64,000 nucleotides of DNA from Achromobacter seleniivolatilans. GTDB lineage: Bacteria > Pseudomonadota > Gammaproteobacteria > Burkholderiales > Burkholderiaceae_B. The DNA is taken from assembly GCF_030864005.1 (NCBI RefSeq), contig NZ_CP132976.1, positions 3,038,001 through 3,102,000 of the forward strand, written 5' to 3'. This document shows, piece by piece, positions 27,685-37,115 of the stretch. The translations under genes and the position numbers were made by a program. A model generated the notes under the pieces. That model was not told the origin of the DNA and did no database searches. It saw nothing but the letters and a program-made list of their open reading frames with translations. Numbering within the stretch: position 1 is the first letter of the stretch; every line of letters begins with the position of its first letter.

Positions 27685-28083
27685 ATGGCCCTCGAAACCC
27701 CCGGCTGCCCGGCAGCCAACGCGCTGCCGCCGCTGGCCTCGCGCTTCCTGAAAGTCGCTGATCTGCCCTGGAAACCAACGCAGGTAGAAGGCATCGACAT
27801 GAAGGTGCTGATGCAGGACAAAGAGTCCGGTCTGCTTACCGCCCTGTTCCGCTGGCAGCCCGGCACCGAACTGCCGCTGCATGAACACGTTGAAGTCGAA
27901 CAGACCTACGTGCTGGAAGGCTCGATCGTGGACGCCGAAGGTGAAGTTTGCGCAGGCGACTACGTATGGCGCCCGCGCGGCAACCAGCACGTGGCGCGCG
28001 CGCCCAACGGCGCGCTGGTACTCAGCTTTTTTCTGAAACCCAATCTGTTCATTGACGCCTACGCCGGACAAACACTGGAATAG
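27685..28083 (+). CDS. Cupin-domain protein (ChrR-like)
   Basis: A 132-residue single cupin with the metal-binding motif LPLHEHVEVEQTYVLEGSI and second motif DYVWRPRGNQHVARAPNG. The pattern resembles acetylacetone-cleaving or ChrR-like cupins; acting as a small dioxygenase, isomerase or sensor are all possible. AGGAGA precedes the ATG. First gene of the plus-strand arm of the catabolic cluster, divergent from the SDR-importer arm across 174 bp. Confidence 0.82.
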   Translation: MALETPGCPAANALPPLASRFLKVADLPWKPTQVEGIDMKVLMQDKESGLLTALFRWQPGTELPLHEHVEVEQTYVLEGSIVDAEGEVCAGDYVWRPRGNQHVARAPNGALVLSFFLKPNLFIDAYAGQTLE

Positions 28084-28164
28084 GCCGCTGCGCAGTCATG
28101 ACCCCGCTAGACCGCCCGGCACAGGGCGGCATGCAGAGAACCAAGCCCCCAAGGGAGACAACCC

Positions 28165-29376
28165 ATGAAGACCCGTTTCAAGAACACCCTGGCCGCCTGC
28201 GTGTTGGGCGCCTTGTCCGTATCCGCTCACGCGCAAGTGTCCGATGATGTCGTGAAGATCGGCGTACTGGGCGACCAGTCCGGCATGATGGCCGACCTGT
28301 CCGGCAAGTTCGGCGTAGAGGCCGTGAAGATGGCGGTCGAAGATTTTGGCGGCTCCGTGCTGGGCAAACCCATCGAAGTCATTTCCGCCGACCACCAGAA
28401 CAAGGTGGACATCGGCGTGTCGATTGCGCGCCGCTGGTACGAGAACGACAAGGTCGATCTGATTTTGGATGTGCCGAATTCCGCTATCGCGCTGGCCGTG
28501 CAGGATTTGACGCGCCAGATGAAACGCGTGGTGATCTTCACCAGCGCGGGCTCGGCTGATCTGACAGGAAAAGCCTGCTCGCCCAACGGCATGCACTGGA
28601 CTTACGACACCTATGCCTATGCCACTGGTGTAGCCAACGGCGTGATGGAAGACGGCGGCAAAAGCTGGTATTTCATTACCTCTGACTACGCCTTTGGCCA
28701 TTCGCTGGAGCGTGACGCAATGGCCGTAGTGAAAGCCAAGGGCGGACAAGTGGTGGGTAGCGTGCGCCACCCCATCGCCAGTTCGGATTTTTCATCCTTC
28801 CTGCTCCAGGCGCAGGCTTCCAAGGCTCAGGTCATCGGGCTGGCGAACGGCAGCGGCGACACCATCAACAGCATCAAGCAGGCGTTTGAATTCGGCATCA
28901 TGGGCAGCAAGCAACGTGTGGCGGCGCTCTTCATGAGCATCGTGGACGTGCGCAGCGTGGGGCTGGAATACGCGCAAGGGCTGAACCTGGTCGAGCCCTT
29001 CTACTGGGATCAGGACGACAAGGCGCGGCAATGGTCTGAACGCTATTTCAAACGCACTGGCCGGATGCCGTCCATGGTGCAGGCCAGCAACTACAGCGCC
29101 ACCATGCACTATTTGAATGCGGTCAAGGCTGCCGGTACCGACGCGTCCGAAGCGGTCATCAAGAAGATGCACGACACGCCCATTAACGACTTCATGACCG
29201 AAAACGGCCGCATCCGTGAAGATGGGCGCGTGATGCGCGACCTGTATCTGTTCCAGGTGAAAAAGCCGTCGGAATCCAAGCGTGATTGGGACTACTACAA
29301 CCTGGTGCGCAAGATTCCTGCTGAACAGGCATTCCGTCCGCTGAAGGATGGCGGCTGCTCGCTGGTGAAGTCGTAA
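28165..29376 (+). CDS. Periplasmic substrate-binding protein of the LivHM-type importer
   Basis: 403 residues with a cleavable signal peptide ending SAHA (near residue 26) and mature start QVSDDVVKIGVLGDQSGMMADLSG, typical of HAAT-family receptors (Peripla_BP_6). IEVISADHQNKVDIGVSIARRWYE is the characteristic second segment. It should capture the cargo for the fused permease encoded at 23362-25239. This receptor group commonly binds aromatic acids or amides as well as amino acids; the ligand is not readable. The next gene's ATG overlaps its stop. Confidence 0.9.
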   Translation: MKTRFKNTLAACVLGALSVSAHAQVSDDVVKIGVLGDQSGMMADLSGKFGVEAVKMAVEDFGGSVLGKPIEVISADHQNKVDIGVSIARRWYENDKVDLILDVPNSAIALAVQDLTRQMKRVVIFTSAGSADLTGKACSPNGMHWTYDTYAYATGVANGVMEDGGKSWYFITSDYAFGHSLERDAMAVVKAKGGQVVGSVRHPIASSDFSSFLLQAQASKAQVIGLANGSGDTINSIKQAFEFGIMGSKQRVAALFMSIVDVRSVGLEYAQGLNLVEPFYWDQDDKARQWSERYFKRTGRMPSMVQASNYSATMHYLNAVKAAGTDASEAVIKKMHDTPINDFMTENGRIREDGRVMRDLYLFQVKKPSESKRDWDYYNLVRKIPAEQAFRPLKDGGCSLVKS

Positions 29377-30137
29377 TGGATGGCGCCCCGCAACTACTGG
29401 CCGGCAAACGCGCCGTTGTCACGGGGGGCGCCAACCCCCGGGGCATCGGCGCCGCGATTGTCGAGCTGTTCCTGGCACAGGGCGCGACGGTCGCTGTGCT
29501 GGACCAGGCTTACCCCGACGGCGAAGACGCCGCGCTTGTGCAAGGCCGAGTCAACCTGCACTGCGACGTCTCACGCGGCGCTTCATGCGAAGCCGCGCTG
29601 GCGCAAGCGAACGCGGCGCTAGGAGGCATCGACGTATTGGTGAACAACGCCGGCATCGTCGCCGCCACCCGCATCTGGGATCTGCCGGAAGACGAATTCC
29701 GCCGCATGATTGAGGTCAACCTGACGGGCACCTACAACGTCACACATGCCGCGCTGCCAGCGCTCCTGGAAAGCACGCGGCGTCCCGCCATCGTCAATCT
29801 GGGGTCCACCGCCGCCTTGCGGGGCGGCGGGCTGCTGGGCGGTTCGCATTACGCGGCGTCCAAGGGCGGCGTCATCAGTTTCACCAAGGCGTTGGCCCGG
29901 GAATTGGGGCCGCGCGGCATTCGGGCCAACTGCGTGGCGCCAGGCATTATTGAAACCGACATGACGCTGGGGAAATTCGGCGAAAATTGGGAACAAGAAC
30001 TCAAACAGGGCATTCCGCTACAGCGTTTCGGCTCGCCCGTCGAAGTCGCACAAGCCATCCTTTTTCTGGCATCGGACCTGTCCTCTTATTCAACCGGCAT
30101 CGTGGTCGACGTCAATGGCGGCTTCCACATTCATTAG
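29376..30137 (+). CDS. SDR-family oxidoreductase
   Basis: 253-residue short-chain dehydrogenase: nucleotide-binding TGGANPRGIG near residue 17 (an insertion relative to the usual TGxxxGIG), NNAG near residue 90, catalytic YAASKGG near residue 160, and C-terminal GIVVDVNGG. Its ATG shares one base with the stop of the binding-protein gene (TAATG), so the two are translationally linked. Confidence 0.88.
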   Translation: MDGAPQLLAGKRAVVTGGANPRGIGAAIVELFLAQGATVAVLDQAYPDGEDAALVQGRVNLHCDVSRGASCEAALAQANAALGGIDVLVNNAGIVAATRIWDLPEDEFRRMIEVNLTGTYNVTHAALPALLESTRRPAIVNLGSTAALRGGGLLGGSHYAASKGGVISFTKALARELGPRGIRANCVAPGIIETDMTLGKFGENWEQELKQGIPLQRFGSPVEVAQAILFLASDLSSYSTGIVVDVNGGFHIH

Positions 30138-30152
30138 GCGCGCCTTTTCGCA

Positions 30153-30989
30153 ATGAGCACTCCCGACCGCATGTTGTCCATCCTAGACCTCTTTCGCGAC
30201 GACACGACCGCCGCGTTCCAGGAGGATGTCATGGCGCATCTGGAGTGCTCACGCGCCACTGCTTATCGCTATCTGAAGTCGCTGACCGAAAGCGGGTTAC
30301 TGGCGCCCACTGCGGGCGGCGCCTACGTGCTGGGCTCGCGCATCATCGAACTGGACCGCCATCTGCGCCAGCACGATCCGCTGATGCGGGCCGCACGCGA
30401 CGTCATGCGAGCCACGGGCGATGAACTGCACGCCAACCTGATGCTGTGCAGCTATTACGGCGACAAGGTCATGTGCGTGGACCGCTACTGGACGGATCAA
30501 TCCATTGAATCCAGCTACGCGCGCGGGCGGCCTTTCCCGATGTTCCGGGGCGCGACGGCCAAACCCATTCTTGCCAACCTGCCCCCCTACCAGTTGCGCA
30601 ACCTGATGCTGTGGCACGCCGCGGAAATACGCGAGGCCGGGCTGGGAGACGACTGGGATGAATTTCGCGCAAACCTGAAGCAATTGCGCAGCGCAGGCGT
30701 GTGCGTGTCCCATGGGGAAGTTGACCGCGGGCTGATGGGGATAGGCTCGGCCATCTTCAGTCCGGATCAGAAGGTGGTTGGCAGCCTGGTCTTCATTGCA
30801 GCCCAGGCGCGCACTTCTGCTGAACGGCTGGAGGTATTGCAGGCGCGCATACAGATTGCGGCTGCGCAGGTATCGCAGAATCTGCAAGCTCCGCAAAGCA
30901 ACGGCGCGGCGGCGATCGGCATCATGCCGTCGCGGCCGCGCCGCCTCAGAGCGCCGGCCGGTGCAACACCGGCGCGGCCCAAAGCCTGA
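30153..30989 (+). CDS. IclR-type transcriptional regulator
   Basis: 278 residues with an N-terminal winged helix (FQEDVMAHLECSRATAYRYLKSLTESGLL) and an IclR effector domain (RGATAKPILANLP, GVCVSHGEVDRGLMGIGSAIF). The C-terminus ends in a basic Pro/Arg/Ala tail of about 30 residues. It closes the plus-strand arm of the cluster and is the likely local regulator. Its stop directly abuts the ppa stop (30989/30990): the convergent genes have no spacer and no hairpin between them. Confidence 0.88.
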   Translation: MSTPDRMLSILDLFRDDTTAAFQEDVMAHLECSRATAYRYLKSLTESGLLAPTAGGAYVLGSRIIELDRHLRQHDPLMRAARDVMRATGDELHANLMLCSYYGDKVMCVDRYWTDQSIESSYARGRPFPMFRGATAKPILANLPPYQLRNLMLWHAAEIREAGLGDDWDEFRANLKQLRSAGVCVSHGEVDRGLMGIGSAIFSPDQKVVGSLVFIAAQARTSAERLEVLQARIQIAAAQVSQNLQAPQSNGAAAIGIMPSRPRRLRAPAGATPARPKA

Positions 30990-31520
30990 TCAGGCCTTGT
31001 TGTAGCGCTCTACGCTATTCACGATTTCTTCGTGAGCAGCGTCGACGCCCTTCCAGCCCTTGACCTTGACCCACTTGCCCTTTTCCAGGTCCTTGTAGTG
31101 CTCGAAGAAGTGCTGAATACGAGCGACGTCTTCAGTCGGCAGATCTTCGTAGGACTTGATGTTGCGGTACGGGGGGTACAGCTTTTCAATCGGCACGGCC
31201 AGCAGCTTGGCGTCGCCACCCGACTCATCGTCCATTTCCAGCACGCCAATGGCGCGGCAGCGCACGACGGCGCCGATCTGGATCGGGAACGGGGTCAGCA
31301 CCAGCACGTCGGCGGGGTCGCCATCGTCCGACAGAGTTTGCGGGATGTAGCCGTAGTTGCACGGGTAGTGCATGGCCGTCAGCATAAAACGGTCAACGAA
31401 AATCGCGCCCGAGTCTTTGTCGACCTCGTACTTTACCGGGTCGGCGTTCATGGGGATTTCGATGATGACGTTGAAGTCTTCCGGCAGATTCTTGCCAGGG
31501 GAGACGCGATCAAGACTCAT
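30990..31520 (-). CDS. ppa: Inorganic pyrophosphatase (family I)
   Basis: Hydrolyses pyrophosphate to phosphate and drives biosynthesis; cytosolic hexamer. 176 residues with the family signature [10 protein letters not shown] near residue 70, [20 protein letters not shown] at the N-terminus and [12 protein letters not shown] at the C-terminus. The stop abuts the stop of the convergent IclR gene. Confidence 0.97.
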   Translation of the reverse strand: MSLDRVSPGKNLPEDFNVIIEIPMNADPVKYEVDKDSGAIFVDRFMLTAMHYPCNYGYIPQTLSDDGDPADVLVLTPFPIQIGAVVRCRAIGVLEMDDESGGDAKLLAVPIEKLYPPYRNIKSYEDLPTEDVARIQHFFEHYKDLEKGKWVKVKGWKGVDAAHEEIVNSVERYNKA

Positions 31521-31550
31521 GATTCAACCTTGTGTTTGTCTGAAGAATGA

Positions 31551-33164
31551 TTAGAGCGAGCCGTCGTTCTTGAACGGCGGCTTGGTGGCCGGCACGGGCA
31601 CCACGGCAGGCGCGGGCTTCGGGCTGGCGGGCGGCGCCGGCGAATACGTAGGCACGGGTTCATCAAAAGCTGCCGCCGGTATGGGGGCGCTGTCGAAGTA
31701 CTCGTCGATGTCGGACGTGCCGCCAGCCAGCGGAGCATCTTCCGGCGCCAGCGCACGGTCGCGCTGTTCGCGGCTGACACGAGCGTCCGGGTCCAACACA
31801 TAGTCGGCAGCCGAGGCTGCCACGGCAGGCGGAAGCGCCGGGTAGTCGCCACCCAAATCGGTGTCGCTATCCGTATCCGACAAGCCCACCGCATAGCCGC
31901 CTTCGGCGTCTACGCGATACGGGTCCAAGCCCGTGTCTGCGGCCGGCAAAATTGCGTCAACCGCCAGCACCGGCAAAGCCATGCTGGCTGCTGTCGCCAA
32001 ACGCCAGTGGCGCACGGCATCGGCAGGACGGTCCAGGCGGTCGTACAAGCTGCCCAGCAGTGCGTGAGTCTGCGCATCGCTGCGGCGGCTGAGGCTGCGC
32101 AGCAGATAACGTTCAGCCTGCCCCCACAGTTGGCCGTTCAGGCAGAGCATGCCCAGCGCGGTCAACAAATCGGGATCGGTGGGGCGCTGCTGCAACCAGG
32201 TTTCTGCCTTGGCCAGACGGCGCGAGACCTGTTCGGCTTCGCAGCGAGCATACGCGGCAACCAACGCGGGATTGAACTTTACGGCAACGGCGGCTTCCAG
32301 CACGCGGGCGGCTTCGTTGGGTTCGCCGGCGGCGTCAAAGGCCGCTGCGCCTGCCAGCGCCACATCCGGCAGCAGACGTTCTTCGGCTTTCAGATCTTTC
32401 CAGATAGCGCGCCAGGCATCGCTGTTGGCGCCTGCACGCAGACGCGCCGCGCCAGAGGCGTCGATCAGCAGATCGGCTTCGCCGCGCGCCAGAGCATTAC
32501 GGCGCACCAGACCGCGAGCCAGCGTGAAAACCTGTTCGTCATGGTGCAGGGCCGTGTGGGCGCGCAACAGCAAACGCATCGTGTGCAGATGACGCGCGCC
32601 ACCATCAGCCAACGGCGCCAGCACAGCCAAAGCGCGCTCGGCGTGGCCTTGATCCAGCAGCATGTCGGCGGACACCGTAGCCGTGGCTTCAACCAGGCCG
32701 GGGTCCGTACCCGCGTGTTCCTGCGCGGTCGCCAACAGACGGTCGCGCCGGTCGAACTCGCCCAAGCCGTGGGCAGCGCGTGCGGCTGACAGCGCCGCCA
32801 GCACGCGGCGGGTCTGCACTTTGGTCTGATCCAGCAGTTTGGTCAGATCCTTTTCGGCGTGCGCATAACGGCCTTCAAGCAGGCCAATCCAGCCGCGTTC
32901 CAGCAATTCGTGATCGCGCGCCTGCGCGCGTTTGCCACGCCACACACGGACGCGATCAGGAATGGCCAGCAGCCATGCCAGCAATCGCAAGCCCACATAG
33001 AGCACGATAAAAGCCGCCACGATCAGCAAGACGGCAAGCGTCAGCGACATCCCGATGCGCCACGGCCAGACCAGCAACAGCACGTTGCCGGAATGCGAGC
33101 GCAGCACCACCGCCAGAGCGACGGCTATGACGGCGAGCAGCAGTGTCCAGAACCAGGTACGCAT
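31551..33164 (-). CDS. hemY: HemY-family TPR membrane protein
   Basis: Inner-membrane protein of the gammaproteobacterial-type HemY family (not the protoporphyrinogen oxidase of the same name), always encoded after hemCDX and linked to heme synthesis with unclear role. 537 residues: two N-terminal membrane helices (WFWTLLLAVIAVALAVVL and SLTLAVLLIVAAFIVLYVGL), the HemY_N segment, TPR-like helical repeats, and a Pro/Ala-rich acidic tail of about 130 residues that is longer than in E. coli. Starts 5 nt after the hemX stop with AAGG upstream. Confidence 0.88.
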   Translation of the reverse strand: MRTWFWTLLLAVIAVALAVVLRSHSGNVLLLVWPWRIGMSLTLAVLLIVAAFIVLYVGLRLLAWLLAIPDRVRVWRGKRAQARDHELLERGWIGLLEGRYAHAEKDLTKLLDQTKVQTRRVLAALSAARAAHGLGEFDRRDRLLATAQEHAGTDPGLVEATATVSADMLLDQGHAERALAVLAPLADGGARHLHTMRLLLRAHTALHHDEQVFTLARGLVRRNALARGEADLLIDASGAARLRAGANSDAWRAIWKDLKAEERLLPDVALAGAAAFDAAGEPNEAARVLEAAVAVKFNPALVAAYARCEAEQVSRRLAKAETWLQQRPTDPDLLTALGMLCLNGQLWGQAERYLLRSLSRRSDAQTHALLGSLYDRLDRPADAVRHWRLATAASMALPVLAVDAILPAADTGLDPYRVDAEGGYAVGLSDTDSDTDLGGDYPALPPAVAASAADYVLDPDARVSREQRDRALAPEDAPLAGGTSDIDEYFDSAPIPAAAFDEPVPTYSPAPPASPKPAPAVVPVPATKPPFKNDGSL

Positions 33165-33169
33165 ATGCC

Positions 33170-34363
33170 TTAGTCCTGATCGCTAGTCTTGAAACCCGCA
33201 GCCCGCAAAGCGGCGACGGCGTTCAGGCTGTCTGCCACTTCCGGCATGCGCACGGCGATGTCGGTCTGTGCAAGTTCACGCGCCAGCGTTTGGGCGGCGA
33301 CCGTATCGGGCGAACGATTATCGAAATACTTGGCAAGCGTCACACCGACATTGTCGAGCTCGCTCTTCCAGATAGCGGGCTGGCGCATCAGCATGGCCAG
33401 TTGCACCGTCAGCAGACGCTGACGCAGCGTGCCGCGCACCTGGTCAGCCTGCTCGGGCGACAACAGCAGCGCGGCCGGCTCATCCACGCGTTGAATCGTG
33501 ATCAGGCCGCCCAGCTCATGCGCCAGAGCAGTCCCCGCACGGCCTGGCCAGGAAGCCACTTCGGCGCGCCAACGCTGCCACCAGGGCGCGTCGGCAGGCA
33601 GGCCGGCTTGCGGGTCCACGGCAGGCGCAGGCGCCACGGCGGGACGGATTTCACCAGCGGGCGCAATACCCGGGGCAACGGAATCCGGCACCAGCAAGGG
33701 GGCCTTCCCAACCAGCGCCACCAGACGTTCGATGCGCGAGGATTGGGCAGGAATGTCTACGGTAGATACGGCACGCAGGCGATCCAGGTCGCCGTTGATC
33801 GATTGTTGCAGGCTGGCGAAACGCGGACGGTCGGCGCGCGCCAGACGCGATTGCGCGGTTTCCAGCGCCACGATGGCGTTGGAAACATTGCCGGCCAGAC
33901 GCAGTTGCTGGTTGGCGATGGTCAGAAGGCGTTCCACGTCATTGGCCAGCAGTTCGTCGCTGGCGCTGTCGTTGAAGTTCTGCCAGGCCAGTTGCAAGGC
34001 GTTGTACTGGCTTTGCGTTTCACGGACGGATTCTTCAAGTTCGCCTACGCGGCCAGCCTGCGCCTGCGCCAGCGCCAACGCTTCGCGCGTGTCCTTGCGG
34101 GCCTGCGCAACGTCAGCGCTCAGCGTATCGATGCGCGAAGCGACTTCGCGCCCGGCGGACACGAATTGCGTGCGCTGCTTCCAAAGGGCGTAACCCAAGC
34201 CCACGGCAAGCAGAATGACGATTATCAGGGCGGTGACCAGCGGGCCACTGCCGCGCTTGGCCGGACGGGCCTTGACGGAATCGGCCGGGGCCGATGCGGG
34301 CGAGCTTGCGCCCGGGGCGGCCGATTGAACGACCGGATCGGTAGCGGGAGTCTTGTCTGTCAT
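33170..34363 (-). CDS. hemX: HemX-family protein
   Basis: 397 residues: an N-terminal Ala/Pro-rich cytosolic stretch, one membrane helix (PLVTALIIVILLAVGLGYALW near residue 43), then a coiled-coil and helical periplasmic domain (SRIDTLSADVAQARKDTREALALAQ). Members are often labelled uroporphyrinogen-III C-methyltransferase, but they lack the methyltransferase domain; the role is uncharacterised. I chose the ATG at 34363 (MTDKTPATD); a TTG at 34414 overlapping hemD is the alternative. Confidence 0.85.
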   Translation of the reverse strand: MTDKTPATDPVVQSAAPGASSPASAPADSVKARPAKRGSGPLVTALIIVILLAVGLGYALWKQRTQFVSAGREVASRIDTLSADVAQARKDTREALALAQAQAGRVGELEESVRETQSQYNALQLAWQNFNDSASDELLANDVERLLTIANQQLRLAGNVSNAIVALETAQSRLARADRPRFASLQQSINGDLDRLRAVSTVDIPAQSSRIERLVALVGKAPLLVPDSVAPGIAPAGEIRPAVAPAPAVDPQAGLPADAPWWQRWRAEVASWPGRAGTALAHELGGLITIQRVDEPAALLLSPEQADQVRGTLRQRLLTVQLAMLMRQPAIWKSELDNVGVTLAKYFDNRSPDTVAAQTLARELAQTDIAVRMPEVADSLNAVAALRAAGFKTSDQD

Positions 34364-34400
34364 GACGCGATTGTATTCGGTGTCAGTCCGATGCAACGAA

Positions 34401-35219
34401 TCAGTCAGCAACAAAAGCCTGGAATATCGACTCGTCGTTGGGCAAGCAGATTTTTACCACTGCTGACGATGTGGCGCCATGACAGGGCTGCGGCACACGG
34501 CGCGTCAATGAGGGGTGGGTCAATACAAAGCCGCATTGCTCCCACCAACTGGCAAGCCCTGCTGCGTCCAGGGAGGCCCGCACGGCATCGGCGCCCTCTC
34601 CGCTGGTAATCAGCCATGTCGCGCCAGCTCCGGTATCCGCCCAACGGCGCAATGACGCCAGTTGTCCGGCATCCCAGGCGGCTGGCCGCCGCATGTACGC
34701 CGCATGACGTGTCACCGCCACGCCATGCGCCGCTAGTTTGTCGCCGAGCCAGTCCCTGCCCTGCGTGCCGCGCACAAGCAACACGCGGCGGGGCAACTGC
34801 GGCAAGCCGCAAAGCACTTCCCACAGGGCTTCGGAATCGTGGCTGAGTGCATTGCCATCAGGATGCAGAACTGTTGTATTCGCGCCAAAACCCGCCAATT
34901 CGCGCAGTCCTTGCGCGCTGGCCGGGCCGACTGTTGCGACGGTCGTCTGCGTGGGCCAAGGGGTCTGGCCATCAACGCTGGCGAGCTGATCCAAATATTG
35001 CCGGGCGGCGTTGCCGCTCACAAAGACCGCCATGTCGAAATCGGCCGGGCGCGGCAAGTCTGCGGCGGCAACCGGCAAGGGATGGATTTCCAGCGCGGGC
35101 AGGATGCAGGTCGACCAGCCGGCGTCTTGAAGACGGCCGGCCAGCGCCTCGTTGCGGCCCGCAGGCCGCGTCAGGACGGCGACTCGCGGCGTTTCGGCGG
35201 CTGCGGGCGCCTTGTCCAT
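34401..35219 (-). CDS. hemD: Uroporphyrinogen-III synthase
   Basis: Closes hydroxymethylbilane to uroporphyrinogen III in heme and siroheme synthesis. 272 residues with the usual weakly conserved two-lobe pattern: VLTRPAGRNEALAGRLQDAG at the start, DMAVFVSGNAARQYL, and TWLITSGEGADAVRASL in the second lobe. Assignment rests mainly on context: its ATG at 35219 overlaps the hemC stop by one base. A longer ORF to 35522 runs antisense to nothing useful and overlaps hemC. Confidence 0.9.
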   Translation of the reverse strand: MDKAPAAAETPRVAVLTRPAGRNEALAGRLQDAGWSTCILPALEIHPLPVAAADLPRPADFDMAVFVSGNAARQYLDQLASVDGQTPWPTQTTVATVGPASAQGLRELAGFGANTTVLHPDGNALSHDSEALWEVLCGLPQLPRRVLLVRGTQGRDWLGDKLAAHGVAVTRHAAYMRRPAAWDAGQLASLRRWADTGAGATWLITSGEGADAVRASLDAAGLASWWEQCGFVLTHPSLTRRVPQPCHGATSSAVVKICLPNDESIFQAFVAD

Positions 35220-36166
35220 CAGTCTTCGGACCGGGGTTCTTGCAGCAGTTCCTGCAGGATGGCCTGAGCTCCGGAATCCAGTAGCTCTTGCGCAGCGGCT
35301 TCGCCAATGGCATTGGCCTCGGCCACAGGACCGCTGCGGGTCGTATGAACCATACGCAGGCCATCCGGAGACGCGACCAGCGCACGCAAGGACAAGGTGC
35401 CGCCAGAGATTTCGGCGAATGCCGCCAACGGCACCTGACAGGAGCCGCCCAGCCGGCGCGACACCGCGCGTTCGGCCACCACGCAGGACGTCGTGCCAGC
35501 GCTGATCAGCGGCGCGAGCCACCCGCGCATATCGTCGCGGTCATCACGGATTTCGATGCCCAAAGCGCCCTGCCCTGCGGCCGGCAAGCTGTCGGACGGG
35601 TCCAGCAGGCTGCTGATTCGCGCCCCCAGGCCCAAACGTTCCAGACCGGCAGCGGCCAGCACAATGGCGTCGTATTCGCCTTTATCGAGCTTGCCCAGGC
35701 GAGTGTCCAGATTACCGCGCAGCGGCTTGACCACAAGTTCGGGATAGCGTGCGCGAATCTGGGATTCACGGCGCAGGCTGGACGTGCCCACGACTGCGCC
35801 AGCCGGCAAATCGGCAAGCGTAGCGTAGTGGTTGGACACGAAGGCATCGCGCGGGTCCGCGCGATCAAGAACGGCGCAAAGCTCGAACGGGGCTTGCAGA
35901 TCGACCGGCACGTCCTTTAAGGAGTGCACGGCCAGATCGGCGCGCCCATCGAGCAACGCATTTTCGAGTTCTTTGACGAACAGTCCTTTGCCACCCACTT
36001 TTGACAGTGTGCGGTCAAGGATCTGATCACCTCGGGTCGTCAGGGTAAGAAGCTCAACCGCGCACGCTGGGTACAGCGTGCGCAGCCGGTCGCGCACATG
36101 CTCGGCTTGCCACAGGGCAAGCCGGCTGGCGCGGGTCGCGATGACCAGGCGTTGCGGAAGAGACAC
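35219..36166 (-). CDS. hemC: Porphobilinogen deaminase (hydroxymethylbilane synthase)
   Basis: Polymerises four porphobilinogens to hydroxymethylbilane. 315 residues with [46 protein letters not shown] and the cofactor-attaching cysteine in [14 protein letters not shown]. First gene of hemCDXY on the minus strand. A 40-codon ORF ends 9 nt upstream and may be co-transcribed. Confidence 0.97.
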   Translation of the reverse strand: MSLPQRLVIATRASRLALWQAEHVRDRLRTLYPACAVELLTLTTRGDQILDRTLSKVGGKGLFVKELENALLDGRADLAVHSLKDVPVDLQAPFELCAVLDRADPRDAFVSNHYATLADLPAGAVVGTSSLRRESQIRARYPELVVKPLRGNLDTRLGKLDKGEYDAIVLAAAGLERLGLGARISSLLDPSDSLPAAGQGALGIEIRDDRDDMRGWLAPLISAGTTSCVVAERAVSRRLGGSCQVPLAAFAEISGGTLSLRALVASPDGLRMVHTTRSGPVAEANAIGEAAAQELLDSGAQAILQELLQEPRSED

Positions 36167-36175
36167 GTGAGGTCA

Positions 36176-36298
36176 TCAAACAAAATTGGAGACGATGACC
36201 GTCGCGACTACCCCGAGGATGGCCAGCACGAAAAGGCCCTGAAGGAGGCTCAGGCCCGATTCGGATTGCTGGGGATCGACGGATCTACGCAGACTCAT
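36176..36298 (-). CDS. Small single-helix membrane protein (40 residues)
   Basis: Short ORF starting ATG at 36298 with a good AAGGAA eight bases upstream, overlapping the last codons of the TerC-family gene. The N-terminus is hydrophilic (MSLRRSVDPQQSES), followed by GLSLLQ and one membrane helix (GLFVLAILGVVATVIVS). The G-x-S-L-L-Q plus helix pattern superficially resembles a type IV prepilin cleavage site, but the glutamate at +5 is absent and the protein ends right after the helix, so a pilin role is unlikely. It lies between the TerC genes and hemC on the same strand. No known family recognised. Confidence 0.6.
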   Translation of the reverse strand: MSLRRSVDPQQSESGLSLLQGLFVLAILGVVATVIVSNFV

Positions 36299-37004
36299 GT
36301 GCTGATTCCTTGGAAGCGGTTTTGCGGCTTGCCAGCCACCGTCCAAGGACAACAACGAGCAAGGCGCCAATAATTTCTGCACCGATTTTAACCGCAGTCG
36401 GCTGAACACCGAATTGACGTTCGACAACAACATCGGTAATCAGCATGCCGCCAGCGATCCAGCCCAGCAGCGCGGCACCCAGCGTAATGACGAGCGGATA
36501 CTTGTCGATCAGCTTGAGAACCAGCGTGCTGCCCCAGATGATGATCGGCACACTGACGATCAGGCCGAAGGCCACCAGACCGATCTGGTGGTCGGCATGG
36601 GCGTTCTGGGCCGCGCCGGCAATGGCGATCACGTTGTCCAGGCTCATCACGAAGTCAGCAATGATGATGGTCTTGATGGCTGCGGCAATGGATGTCCCGC
36701 CCTTCACGTTGCCATGGGCATCGTCTTCGGGAATCAAGAGCTTGACGCCGATCCAGACCAGCAGCAGGCCGCCGACGACCTTCAGGAACGGAATCGACAG
36801 CAGCGTCAGCGCGAAAGCGATCAGCACGACACGCAGGATGATGGCGCCCGCGGTGCCCCACAGAATGCCCTGCATGCGTTGTTTGGGCGCCAGGTTTCGA
36901 CAAGCCAGCGCGATCACGACGGCGTTATCGCCGCCGAGAAGAATATCGATGAGGATGATCTGAAATACCGCTGCCCAACTCAGCGTCTGGAAAAACTCAA
37001 GCAC
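36285..37004 (-). CDS. TerC-family membrane protein, copy 1 (YjbE-like)
   Basis: 239-residue polytopic inner-membrane protein of the TerC/YjbE group, several members of which export manganese or metallate enzymes during secretion. Seven helices are predictable; the conserved acidic helix motifs are ILLGGDNAVVIALACRNL and ADFVMSLDNVIAIAGAAQ. Start is GTG at 37004 with GGGGG upstream, because the similarity to copy 2 begins at LEFFQTLSWAAVFQI; the ORF to 37085 runs back into the preceding terminator. Tandem paralog of the gene at 37116-37814. Confidence 0.88.
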   Translation of the reverse strand: MLEFFQTLSWAAVFQIILIDILLGGDNAVVIALACRNLAPKQRMQGILWGTAGAIILRVVLIAFALTLLSIPFLKVVGGLLLVWIGVKLLIPEDDAHGNVKGGTSIAAAIKTIIIADFVMSLDNVIAIAGAAQNAHADHQIGLVAFGLIVSVPIIIWGSTLVLKLIDKYPLVITLGAALLGWIAGGMLITDVVVERQFGVQPTAVKIGAEIIGALLVVVLGRWLASRKTASKESAHESA

Positions 37005-37030
37005 TATAGAACCCCCGAAGGCATTTATGA

Positions 37031-37081
37031 AAAGAAGGCCGGTCCCGAGCCGGCCACCTTGCCGCGTTTTACGCGGCAAGG
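37031..37081 (-). terminator. Double-hairpin terminator between the two TerC-family genes
   Basis: Two adjacent perfect hairpins: a 10-bp stem at 37057-37081 (loop tttta) and a 6-bp ggccgg/ccggcc stem at 37037-37055, followed on the minus strand by TTCTTTT. Copy 1 must therefore have its own promoter or depend on read-through. Confidence 0.8.
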
Positions 37082-37115
37082 TCATTCAAAACAACTAATT
37101 ATTGTAATTCAGCTT

